The notes below the pieces were generated by a model. That model was not told the origin of the DNA. It did not search any database and saw nothing but the letters and a program-made list of their open reading frames with translations. From JAPUEK01 sp963815355 (GTDB lineage Bacteria; Pseudomonadota; Alphaproteobacteria; Rhodobacterales; Rhodobacteraceae), in assembly GCA_963815355.1 (NCBI GenBank), contig CAWFGJ010000004.1, forward strand, positions 62,001 through 126,000: a DNA stretch of 64,000 nt, given 5' to 3'. The position numbers and the translations under genes were made by a program. Below, piece after piece: positions 42,929 through 51,307 of this stretch. The stretch's first letter is position 1; each line of letters starts with the position of its first letter.

Positions 42929-44655
42929 TTACGATCAAAGGCGCCAAGGCCGAACCGGCCCCAATTGACCCTGCCGAACCCTACAGATTGAAGGAAGCAA
43001 CGCGCCCTTCACGCGCGCCTTTTGGCGTAGCCGGTATGTTCGCCGCGATTGCGCTGTACTTTGAGACGGCACTCACCTCATCGGCCAAACCCTCTATGGC
43101 GGCCGAGGATACACCGCCGCCAACCGCCGATCCGTTAATCTCATTTGCTGCGGAAACAGGTAACGCCAGCCCAAGGCTGCCGCAGACGCAAACAAAGCCC
43201 GAGCAAGACGCCCCGCAAACCACGGTTGTCGCGCAGTTTCCGGGGGCCTCGTCGCCAGTGATGGCGCGTAATTTTGCACCAAAGCCCGCGTCAGCGGAGC
43301 CCAAGGCACCGCTGGAATCTGCCGCTGAACCCCCGGCTTCAGGCAATGATCAAGCCGCACCAGTGGCCTCTGCCACCGCACATTCGGGGGCTTCGGGCGA
43401 TACGGGCGGGTCCAGTGCGTCGGCGGCAAATACCAATGCCACGTTGGAGCCGCACAATGCCGCGCCCACGTCTGATCGCGCTCTGTTCTTGCAAGATGTG
43501 GCCAGCGGCGCGTCGCTGACGCTCTCGGTGACGGAATTGCTGGCCTATATAAGCGACGCTGACGGCGACCATTTGACTGTCGAACACGTTCGCGCCTCGT
43601 CCGGTTCTATCGTCCAGACGGACACCGGATATGTGTTCCGCGCCAATGACGATAGCCTTGGCCCGGTCCAGATTTCCTACCGCGTGAATGACGGCTCATC
43701 TGTGATCAACGTGGTTGCGCAGCTTTCAATCGTGCCGAACGCGTTCTTGGGAACGGCGGCCGATGACGCCCTTGTCGGCACAGCCTGGCGCGACGAATTG
43801 CGCGGCGCGGCGGGCAATGACAACCTGCGGGGCTTGGGCGGCAGCGACTTTCTGCTCGGCGGCGCGGGCAAGGACACCCTTGCGGGCGATTCCGGAAACG
43901 ACGTGATTCATGGCGACGAAGACGATGATACGCTTGAAGGCGGTGATGGCCTGGATGCGCTTTGGGGGGGCACCGGCAACGATTGGATCTTCGGCGGTTA
44001 TGGGGCGGACATCCTGTTCGGTGATGAAGGCGGCGACGTCATTGCTGACGGGTTCGGCGCGGACGCCGTCTTTGGCGGGCAGGGTGCCGACACAATCATC
44101 GCCGCGCTGGACTTTGAAGATGACCACTACGACGGAGGCGATGATCTCGACACGCTCGACTATTCCGCCGCGACCGTCAGCCTGCTGATCAATCTGCAGT
44201 CTGGTTGGGCGACGGGCAACGAAATCGGCGATGATTCATTCGTCGGGATTGAGTGTTTCCGCACGGGGGCGGGCGACGATCACTTTCTTGTCGGGGGGGA
44301 TAGTGTCGTCATGGCCGGGGGTGCTGGCGACAACACATTTGAGTTTTCCCAAGCCGCCCCTTTGCTGGGGGGCGACCAATCCATGTACCAAATTCTGGAT
44401 TTCGATTTCGGTGATGTCATCGTCTCGCCGAAATTTGACATCTTCTCACAAAACGATGCGCCCGAGGTCACCTTGTCCGACGCCATGTCGTCGGGCCGCG
44501 ACGACGAAGGCGGCCGCATTCGCTACCGCTACGAAGGCTACGACGATGACGATCGCAGGACCGTGGTGGAGTGGGAAGACAATGATGCGTCTCACGTCAC
44601 CATCGTGACGATGAACGGACACCAAGTGCTGATTTGGACAGAACACGGAGCATAA
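42925..44655 (+). CDS. RTX/cadherin-like protein with an N-terminal membrane segment
   Basis: 576 residues. A hydrophobic helix near residues 32-52 (FGVAGMFAAIALYFETAL) follows a basic N-terminus. Next come about 130 residues of low-complexity Pro/Ala/Ser sequence, a cadherin-like fold (LLAYISDADGDHLTVEHV...YRVNDGSS) and 8-9 RTX units (GGAGKDTLAGDSGNDVIHGD onward). The C-terminus is acidic (DDDDRR, EWEDNDAS) and ends in TEHGA, unlike the DFVL of the peroxidase. It sits within the secretion operon, overlapping the ATPase by ATGA and 4 bases before the adaptor, so it may be a machine-associated partner rather than only a cargo. Confidence 0.8.
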   Translation: MITIKGAKAEPAPIDPAEPYRLKEATRPSRAPFGVAGMFAAIALYFETALTSSAKPSMAAEDTPPPTADPLISFAAETGNASPRLPQTQTKPEQDAPQTTVVAQFPGASSPVMARNFAPKPASAEPKAPLESAAEPPASGNDQAAPVASATAHSGASGDTGGSSASAANTNATLEPHNAAPTSDRALFLQDVASGASLTLSVTELLAYISDADGDHLTVEHVRASSGSIVQTDTGYVFRANDDSLGPVQISYRVNDGSSVINVVAQLSIVPNAFLGTAADDALVGTAWRDELRGAAGNDNLRGLGGSDFLLGGAGKDTLAGDSGNDVIHGDEDDDTLEGGDGLDALWGGTGNDWIFGGYGADILFGDEGGDVIADGFGADAVFGGQGADTIIAALDFEDDHYDGGDDLDTLDYSAATVSLLINLQSGWATGNEIGDDSFVGIECFRTGAGDDHFLVGGDSVVMAGGAGDNTFEFSQAAPLLGGDQSMYQILDFDFGDVIVSPKFDIFSQNDAPEVTLSDAMSSGRDDEGGRIRYRYEGYDDDDRRTVVEWEDNDASHVTIVTMNGHQVLIWTEHGA

Positions 44656-44659
44656 TTGA

Positions 44660-46015
44660 ATGGGCAAGCTGGCAACTGCAAGCGCAGCGTCGATAAGCGG
44701 CCATTCGTTCGCGGCACCGCGCGGTGACGGGTCAAGAAAGGCGTTCGGGCTCGGGTCACGTATTGCGGTGGGGGTCTTGCTGACAGCCGCCCTTTTCGGC
44801 GGCGTGGGTGGCTGGACACTTACCGCCAAGATTGCGGGCGCAGTGATCACACCGGGGACGGTCGTTGTGGATGAGAACCTGAAACAGGTCCAGCATCTGG
44901 ATGGCGGCATTGTCTCTGAAATCGCGGTCAAGGAAGGCGACGAGGTTGAAGCCGGACAGATCCTTCTTCGGATCGACGACGCGCAGACGAGGGCAGAACT
45001 GTCCATCGTGCTTTCCCAGACATCGGAACTCAGCGCCCGCCGCGCCCGATTGCTTGCTGAAAGCGCGGGCGCTTCCGAAATCGCCTTCCCGCCAGACAGC
45101 CAGAACACGCCCGAAAAGCGCGCGTTCATGGAAGGCGAATTGCGTCTCTTCAACGGTCAACGCGCCAGCCGGGAAAGCCAAAAGCAGCAACTGCAACTGG
45201 GCATTGACCAGATTGGCGGGGAAATTGACGGCTTGACCAGCCAAAGGAGCGCAAAGGCCGAAGAGATCGCGCTGGTCGAGACAGAGAACACGCGCACCGA
45301 CTTGCTCTCGCAGCGGGGGTTGATCGAAACGACCCGCCTGCACACCATTCGCCGGGAAGCCATCCGGCTGCGGGGCGAGCTTGGTGAAATCGACGCCCAA
45401 CTGGCGCGCGCGCACACCCGGATCAGCGAGATTGGCCTGCAGATATTGTCAATCGACCAAAACGCCCAGAATGAAGCGCAGCGTCAATTGAGCGACGTCG
45501 ATGCGCGGTTGCAAGAGCTTGCCGAACGGAGTCTGGCAAGCAGCGACCGGCTCTCACGCACAGATATCCGCGCGCCAATTTCGGGCACTGTCAATGAGTT
45601 GCACATCCACACTTTGGGCGGGGTCGTCACGCCGGCAGAGGTGTTGGTCACCATCGTCCCTGCCGGCTCAAAGCTAAAGGTCGCGATCCGGATCTCGCCC
45701 ATGAGCATTGAGCAGGTTTCAGTCGGTCTGCCTGCCCGGTTGCGGTTTTCGGCGTTTAATCAGCGCACGACGCCGGAACTGCGCGGACAGGTCAGCCATG
45801 TTTCTCCTGCAACGACGGACGATCCCGTCACCGGCGAAAGATACTATCAGGGCCATGTCGAGATTTTTGCAGAAGAATTGGCCAGCCTTGGCGAAAGCGC
45901 GCTGTTGCCCGGTATGCCCGTCGAGGTTTTTGTTCAAACCGAAGAGCGTACTGTTGCATCCTACCTTGCACGGCCAGTGATTGATCAATTCAACCGCGCT
46001 TTCCGTGAACGCTGA
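44660..46015 (+). CDS. Type I secretion periplasmic adaptor (HlyD/PrtE family)
   Basis: 451 residues: one N-terminal membrane helix (RIAVGVLLTAALFGGVGGW), the lipoyl-like half VKEGDEVEAGQILLRIDD, a long coiled-coil hairpin and the second lipoyl half DIRAPISGTVNELHIHTLGGVVTPAEVLVTIVP, then a beta-barrel end. It bridges the ABC exporter to an outer-membrane TolC-type duct, which is not encoded in the window. It is the last gene of the peroxidase-exporter operon. Confidence 0.92.
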   Translation: MGKLATASAASISGHSFAAPRGDGSRKAFGLGSRIAVGVLLTAALFGGVGGWTLTAKIAGAVITPGTVVVDENLKQVQHLDGGIVSEIAVKEGDEVEAGQILLRIDDAQTRAELSIVLSQTSELSARRARLLAESAGASEIAFPPDSQNTPEKRAFMEGELRLFNGQRASRESQKQQLQLGIDQIGGEIDGLTSQRSAKAEEIALVETENTRTDLLSQRGLIETTRLHTIRREAIRLRGELGEIDAQLARAHTRISEIGLQILSIDQNAQNEAQRQLSDVDARLQELAERSLASSDRLSRTDIRAPISGTVNELHIHTLGGVVTPAEVLVTIVPAGSKLKVAIRISPMSIEQVSVGLPARLRFSAFNQRTTPELRGQVSHVSPATTDDPVTGERYYQGHVEIFAEELASLGESALLPGMPVEVFVQTEERTVASYLARPVIDQFNRAFRER

Positions 46016-46517
46016 ACGCAAATCCGATTGGGAATTGAGCGTGACCGATTCGGCTGTTGGCACCTGTATTGCGGCGATGGGTAGGCTTCGATGCCCGCGG
46101 ATCCGCACCATGCGCCAATAACGCCAGCTAATTTATCGATCCTGATCTCCGGCCCATCAGAACTGTCCGCTATTATATAAGTTCCAGAAAAACGCCTTTA
46201 GGTTGAAAGGGCGACCCCTCAGTCCTAAAGAAATCGGCACACACATTGAATCAGCATTTTCAATCAAATATTTATGAGCATCCATTCGTGACTCAAATCA
46301 ACCAAGGGTTGTATTAATATTTTGAGCGGCTGAAATCCATGGCCGTCCGGTCGGCAAATCCGACGCCAAAGATGCAAGCGCTGATGGTGAAAACACTGTT
46401 TCTGCAGGCCACTGCTGATTTATAAGGATAATTTCACAAATTATGCTATGAATACCTAATGTTACCTAATTTTTGAATTGTGCCCGACGGACTTGCACCT
46501 TTTAGGGGGTTGGCATC
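46016..46517. other. Gene-free AT-rich stretch before the response regulator
   Basis: About 500 bases without a supported gene and visibly richer in A/T than the flanks. It must contain the promoter of the response regulator and the end of the secretion transcript; I could not place a clear terminator. Confidence 0.6.
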
Positions 46518-47189
46518 GTGACTGTTGTTTCTGTGGCCTTTTTCGACGATCATCCGATTCTGTTGTCAGGCGTGGTCAGTATATTTAACGAGAACAAGGA
46601 TTTTTCTGTCGTTGGTGTCGGGACTTGCGCGGATGACGTTGGCAAGGTTTTGTCGAAACAGACGCCAGATGTGATTGTTGTTGATCTCAATATGCCGGGG
46701 CACATTCTAAGCGCCATCGCCCAGACCGTAAAATCCGGTATTGGCACCAAGGTGCTTGTTTTCACGGCTATGACGACCGTGGAACACGCGATAGCGGCGC
46801 TTGAAGCGGGGGCCACCGGCTATGTCCTAAAAGGCAGCTCCGAAGAGGACCTCATTTCCGCAATCCAAGCCGTCAGCAATGGTGACACCTACATCACGCC
46901 GGGATTTGCGTCCAAGGTGGTTGCCGGTTTGCGCAACACTTCGCTGCGGCGTGCGGCGGCCGACGCCTTGCGCCTTTCGACGCGCGAAGAGCAGGTCCTG
47001 CGCCTCTTGCTGCGCGGTATGACCAACCGTGAGATTGCCGGTGAACTGTCGTTGAGCGACAAGACCGTCAAGCACTACATGACGATCCTGATGCAGCGTT
47101 TGCATGTCAGGAACCGGATCGAGGTCGTGCTGGCCGCGCGTGAGCTTGGCATTGGTGAGGGTGAAACTGCCCGCAACCGCATGAATTGA
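46518..47189 (+). CDS. NarL/FixJ-type response regulator
   Basis: 223 residues from a GTG at 46518 with AGGGGG upstream. Receiver domain with the acidic pair FFDDHP, phospho-acceptor Asp56 in VVDLNMP, and YVLKGSSEEDL with the switch Lys; then a LuxR helix-turn-helix (LSTREEQVLRLLLRGMTNREIAGELSLSDKTVKHYM). It converges on a HisKA_3 kinase with a 3-base gap, most likely its partner. The target is unknown; the adjacent secretion locus is a candidate. Confidence 0.92.
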   Translation: MTVVSVAFFDDHPILLSGVVSIFNENKDFSVVGVGTCADDVGKVLSKQTPDVIVVDLNMPGHILSAIAQTVKSGIGTKVLVFTAMTTVEHAIAALEAGATGYVLKGSSEEDLISAIQAVSNGDTYITPGFASKVVAGLRNTSLRRAAADALRLSTREEQVLRLLLRGMTNREIAGELSLSDKTVKHYMTILMQRLHVRNRIEVVLAARELGIGEGETARNRMN

Positions 47190-47192
47190 CCC

Positions 47193-48533
47193 TTAGGCCA
47201 AGCGGGCGGCCACGTCGGGAAACCGGGCGATCAAATCGCTGCCGCCTGTTGTGCGTGTAATAAACTCAACCTTGCCGCCAAAAGTCGCAAGCCGGTTGCG
47301 AAGACCAAGCAAACCGAGGCGGCTGCGTGAGGTCAGCGCCGGGTCAGTACTTGATTGGGCGTCGCCGCTGTCGCTGACCGTTATGACCAGATCCGCGCCC
47401 TCCATGGTCGCTTTGACCGTGACATTGTGGCCGCTGGCGTGATGGCTTGCATTCGTCAGCCCCTCTTGCACCACACGAAAGCAACAGATCTTGAGCGCGC
47501 CATCAGCCTGTTCTGGCAGCGTCCCAATATCGACAGCAACTGGGTGGCCCGTGAACATCTCACTTCGTGCAACCGCCAGACGGAGTGTGTCAGCAAGCGA
47601 CAGCTCCTCCACTTCAGGCAGGATCAGATCGCTGGAAATGTTGCGCAGTTCGGCAATCACCTGATTTCCAAGCTCGCGCAACGAAGGGCTGCCGGCGTCA
47701 CTGACGGCAGGACCGGCCTTTAGCAACATGAGGCTTAACAACTGGATCGGCCCATCGTGAATTTCCGCGCCGATCCGGTTCAGCAATTCCTCGTTCGACT
47801 GGCTGGCAAGAAGTTTGGTCTGCTCCGCCGTCTCTAGCAATTGTCGGTTCTGATCGGCGATCAGGCGGATCGCTTCAATCTGCCTCTCCATGGCTTGGCG
47901 GCGCGCGCCATGCATCAAGATAACCCCGGAAATCCCAAGCGATGAAACCGCAATCGCCAACCAGATAGTCCGCTCAACCAGCCGTCTGTGATCAAGAAAC
48001 TCGGTAGCGTCTTGGTAAACTTCGCCAACGGCCACAACTTCCTTGTTTACAAGGTCGTGAATGGGCGCATGGATTTCAAGATAGGGCAATTCAATATGGC
48101 GGCCCTCTTGTGCATCGCCTTGCTGGTAGATTTCCACAACGACACGGCCTTCAAGCGCCAGCTTTAAATCGGCTGACTCCCCTTCTTCCTCCGTAAGGTT
48201 GTTGTCGCTGCTAAAGATCAAGGTGCCCGTCGGGTTCCAGACCTTCAGCGCTTCAAAATGGGCTGCAACAGGTCGTCGGCTGAAAAGATCCTCGACGGCC
48301 GAGGCATCTTCTTCAGACAAATAGCCATCGGCTAGATAGCCGTGCGCCAAAGGCGTCAGAATACTCTCTACAAAGAGCGCCCCTGCCGTGGCTGCGGTCT
48401 GCATTTGCATTTGCCGGTTTTGAAGCACAAGAAACAGCCCCAAAGACACCATTGTCATGGTCCCACCGGAAATCGCGGCGACCGTCAACACCGTCACGCG
48501 ATGCTTAATGAGCAATCCAAATTTCGATTTCAT
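47193..48533 (-). CDS. Sensor histidine kinase (HisKA_3/NarX-DegS type)
   Basis: 446 residues from the ATG at 48533 (GGGG upstream; a GTG at 48575 would add 14). Two membrane helices (ILTVAAISGG...LFLVL and TIWLAIAVSSLGISGVILM) bracket a periplasmic sensor of about 130 residues. Then come the dimerisation motif IGAEIHDGPIQLLSLML, with the phospho-His, and an HATPase domain (VVQEGLTNASHHA, LGLLGLRNRL). The kinase is read in the opposite direction to the response regulator and likely pairs with it. Confidence 0.9.
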   Translation of the reverse strand: MKSKFGLLIKHRVTVLTVAAISGGTMTMVSLGLFLVLQNRQMQMQTAATAGALFVESILTPLAHGYLADGYLSEEDASAVEDLFSRRPVAAHFEALKVWNPTGTLIFSSDNNLTEEEGESADLKLALEGRVVVEIYQQGDAQEGRHIELPYLEIHAPIHDLVNKEVVAVGEVYQDATEFLDHRRLVERTIWLAIAVSSLGISGVILMHGARRQAMERQIEAIRLIADQNRQLLETAEQTKLLASQSNEELLNRIGAEIHDGPIQLLSLMLLKAGPAVSDAGSPSLRELGNQVIAELRNISSDLILPEVEELSLADTLRLAVARSEMFTGHPVAVDIGTLPEQADGALKICCFRVVQEGLTNASHHASGHNVTVKATMEGADLVITVSDSGDAQSSTDPALTSRSRLGLLGLRNRLATFGGKVEFITRTTGGSDLIARFPDVAARLA

Positions 48534-48920
48534 GTAGAAATGGCCCCAAGCGCCAAATTGCGTGGGATTGTGCACGCATATTCAATTTGGCGCCATTGAT
48601 TTCAGGATAGGAATAATCCCACCATTCGAAATGTCCTCGTGCCATCATTTTGAACCAAGCGGTTGTTATGCGATTTTTAGCCTGTCGCGCCCATAGCGCG
48701 CGTATGGACGACGCGGTTCCGCCCGGGCTTGGATTGCCCCCAAGCACTGATCGAGACGGGTCAGCGCTGACGGCAAAATAACTTGATGTGCCGGAAAAAA
48801 TCGACACGCGTGGCCCACGAGTTTTCAGTTCGTTAGGCCTGAATGCCGCCCGTCCCTGCGCCGACTTCCTGCACAACCCGTGCAGCCACCCATCGGCAGG
48901 GCACACTTCTGCTCTGTCAG
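48534..48920. other. Gap between the DUF3726 operon end and the kinase gene
   Basis: About 390 bases. A leftward open frame of 133 codons crosses it but matches no family and overlaps the kinase start, so I leave it out. No clear terminator or operator was found; the kinase promoter should be here. Confidence 0.55.
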
Positions 48921-49631
48921 TCAGTCGTTATCGGTCGTCGAACTACCGGCCCCGCGTCGGGAGGCATCGGTTGCCGGAACGGTCGTTCGCAGCGCAAGTG
49001 CATTGAGCCCTTCCAGCACGGCCAGCGACACCAAGGGCAACCGCGCGGGTCCGCCTTGCGGGGCTTCAGGGCTCTGGGTTGACCGAAGGGTCAGGGCAAG
49101 TGGCCCCCGCCCAAGAAAGCTGACCGCAGCGCGCCCATCAAACGCCCCATTCGACGTGATCAACAGCTGACCGTCTTGCCCGTCGACCAGGACTTGCCTG
49201 TCGCACATCTGCGCCGCTCGGGCGAGAAACGGAACCAGCAAAAGCGGGGCCATGACGGGATCAAGGCGGGTGTCACGACTGAAAGGGCCGTCGGCAAGCA
49301 GCGCGCAGTCGGTAAGGGCCGCGCCGAGTGTAATCGGACAAAGCGGGCGCTGCGCAGCACTTTGCCAGTGTCCGGGCGTCGGCCTTGGCGCGGCATTTTC
49401 GGCTGGATTAGTGAGCTTTTCCGTAAGCAGGGCCAGAAAAGCGCCCGTCCCGTCAATGCCCTGCGCCGCAAGCCAGCCTGCGGCAAAGCCCGCCTCTTCC
49501 GCCAGCCCCCAGCTATAGCCTGCCCCGCGCGCGGCCTTGGCGCAAAGGCTTTCGGTTTCGTTTCGCGACAGCGTCGTTCCTGTTGTGGAACCGCTGTCCG
49601 CGACGGGCTCGGACGCGACCAGCGTGGTCAT
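48921..49631 (-). CDS. DUF3726 family protein
   Basis: 236 residues. The opening SRNETESLCAKAARGAGYSWGLAEEAGFAAGWLAAQG is the family hallmark; the rest is rich in Ala, Leu and Pro with no signal peptide or membrane helix. Function is unknown. It is the last gene of the seven-gene transporter/ALDH operon and its ATG overlaps the stop of the upstream 559-residue protein in ATGA, so the two are expressed together. Confidence 0.8.
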   Translation of the reverse strand: MTTLVASEPVADSGSTTGTTLSRNETESLCAKAARGAGYSWGLAEEAGFAAGWLAAQGIDGTGAFLALLTEKLTNPAENAAPRPTPGHWQSAAQRPLCPITLGAALTDCALLADGPFSRDTRLDPVMAPLLLVPFLARAAQMCDRQVLVDGQDGQLLITSNGAFDGRAAVSFLGRGPLALTLRSTQSPEAPQGGPARLPLVSLAVLEGLNALALRTTVPATDASRRGAGSSTTDND

Positions 49632-51307
49632 TGGCGGCCCTCTCGCAATGCGTTCAGATCTTCGGGATAGGGTTCGCCCTTATACAGACTGATGCGCACC
49701 CACTTGTCTGACCGGGGGTCGAAATGCCGCGCACCAAAGAAGGCCAATTTGCAGCGCAGCAGGTCAATCGGCAGCATATCGGCGGCCAAGAGGTTGTCTT
49801 GGATCTCGGCATAAGGGTTGTTGGCGGATTGCTGCACCCGACGCGCCATCAACCGGTGCTCGGGGTGCGCCAAAAGGAAGCCGGCCAAAGGTTGATCGCC
49901 CGGCCAATCGGCAAGCGCCCGGGCCAGATCGGCCGCCATTCTTCCGACGCCCAGCGGCTGTTCCAAGGCGGCCCCGTCTTCGGCAAAGCGCTCACCGATC
50001 CGTGGCTCCAGCTTTTCTTCAGAGACATACCAGAACCGCGCTATGTCTTCGGCGGCGGTGTAGTCTTGCGCCATTGCCCATCCGTAGCGGGCCATAAGTC
50101 CGGCCCGGATATCTGCAACGCTGATGCTGCCATTCAGCGTGAAGGTCGCTGCCTCATCGGCATCCATCCTGTCGGCCAGATCATCGACCAGTTCGCCATG
50201 GGGCTCCAGAACCATGGCAAGCAGGGCCTCTTGGCCTTCCAGCGACAGGGCCTCTTCCGCCCAAAGCCAAAGGCGGTTCCAAGGCCTGTCGCCGACCGGA
50301 AAGCGCTTCACTTCTGCGGCAATCAACGCCAGGTCGCGCCGCAGCTCGGCCAGCTTTTCCAACTGCACCGGATGGTCAGAGTGCCATGTCGCCGCATTCT
50401 GCTGCGCCGCCTGCGCCGCCGCGTGCAGCCCGTTGACCGCCTCGGGGGTGGCGTGGGTCTGGGCGCGGACACGGGCAAGTGCCTCTTCCCGGGCCTCCAT
50501 CCAGTTGTTCAGCAAGGTCGGGTGGCGGACCAGAAAAGGCGCCATGCCAAGGCCCGTCGAATTGCCAACTCCCAACCGTCGCCGCAAGTCGTGGTCCAAC
50601 CGCACCGCCGCCCCACCACCCCGGACCTGCGCCATGTGTTCCGCCAGATCAACGGTAAAGGCGCGGGTAAGCCAGACGGAAAGCATCTCGGCGCGGAAGG
50701 GTCCGCTAAGTTCTGGACGCTCAGCAATGACAGCGCGGTCTGCCGCCCCGAACTTGCCCGACCCGTAAACAGCCGTCGTGCGCATCAGGTATCCGACCGC
50801 ATCAATTTCCGCCCCGTCGGGCTGCTGCCCCACCGACAAACGATCGACCACATGCTGAAAGAGCCGGACAGAGCGGTTTGCGCGGCTCAGCGAAAGCTCC
50901 TTGCCCGATACCCGCCCGGCCTCTTGCAGGGGCACGTTGGCGGCCAGCCGGTCCAGATCATCGGCGTCTGGTGTGCCGTCGAACAGGGCAAAGGTGGCGT
51001 CCCATGCCGTTGCGATCACCCGGTCAGACCGCAGATGATCGGGCAGATCATGGGCAAAAGCCACAAGGCTATAGGTGCGCGCGGGGCCAATGGCACGGTA
51101 GACGGCCCGGCCTACACCCTTGGCGTCGATGTCCCAAACCGGGCGGTCAAAGTGCCAGCCTTCGGTGATCATTCGGCGCAGGACAGCGCGCAGAAAGGAC
51201 AGCCGCGTCGGATGGGCGCAGCCCATGCGGGCCAGGCGCATCACTTGCGCCGGGGGGCGGCGATAGGCTGAAAGATCGCTGGTGACCATGTCGGTGCGCA
51301 AGGTCAT
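49628..51307 (-). CDS. Uncharacterised 559-residue protein of the betaine-type transporter operon
   Basis: 559 residues, largely helical, without signal peptide or recognised motif. The N-terminus VTSDLSAYRRPPAQVMRLARMGCAHPTRLSFLR leads into a region with VRLFQHVVDRLSVGQQPDG, GYLMRTTAVYGSGKFGAADR and LRRRLGVGNSTGLGMAPFLVRHP, which look conserved. I do not recognise a family. It overlaps both neighbours by ATGA (dipeptidase-like upstream, DUF3726 downstream), so it very probably works with them. Confidence 0.75.
   Translation of the reverse strand: MTLRTDMVTSDLSAYRRPPAQVMRLARMGCAHPTRLSFLRAVLRRMITEGWHFDRPVWDIDAKGVGRAVYRAIGPARTYSLVAFAHDLPDHLRSDRVIATAWDATFALFDGTPDADDLDRLAANVPLQEAGRVSGKELSLSRANRSVRLFQHVVDRLSVGQQPDGAEIDAVGYLMRTTAVYGSGKFGAADRAVIAERPELSGPFRAEMLSVWLTRAFTVDLAEHMAQVRGGGAAVRLDHDLRRRLGVGNSTGLGMAPFLVRHPTLLNNWMEAREEALARVRAQTHATPEAVNGLHAAAQAAQQNAATWHSDHPVQLEKLAELRRDLALIAAEVKRFPVGDRPWNRLWLWAEEALSLEGQEALLAMVLEPHGELVDDLADRMDADEAATFTLNGSISVADIRAGLMARYGWAMAQDYTAAEDIARFWYVSEEKLEPRIGERFAEDGAALEQPLGVGRMAADLARALADWPGDQPLAGFLLAHPEHRLMARRVQQSANNPYAEIQDNLLAADMLPIDLLRCKLAFFGARHFDPRSDKWVRISLYKGEPYPEDLNALREGRQ

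Noticed and set aside
48534..48906. A 133-codon minus-strand frame upstream of the kinase gene
   Set aside because: No family, no ribosome-binding site, and it overlaps the kinase start.
30093..49000. Attachment-site duplication of the tRNA-Thr 3' end
   Set aside because: No second copy of the tRNA 3' terminus was seen in the window, and no integrase or transposase was found, so island boundaries are not claimed as features.
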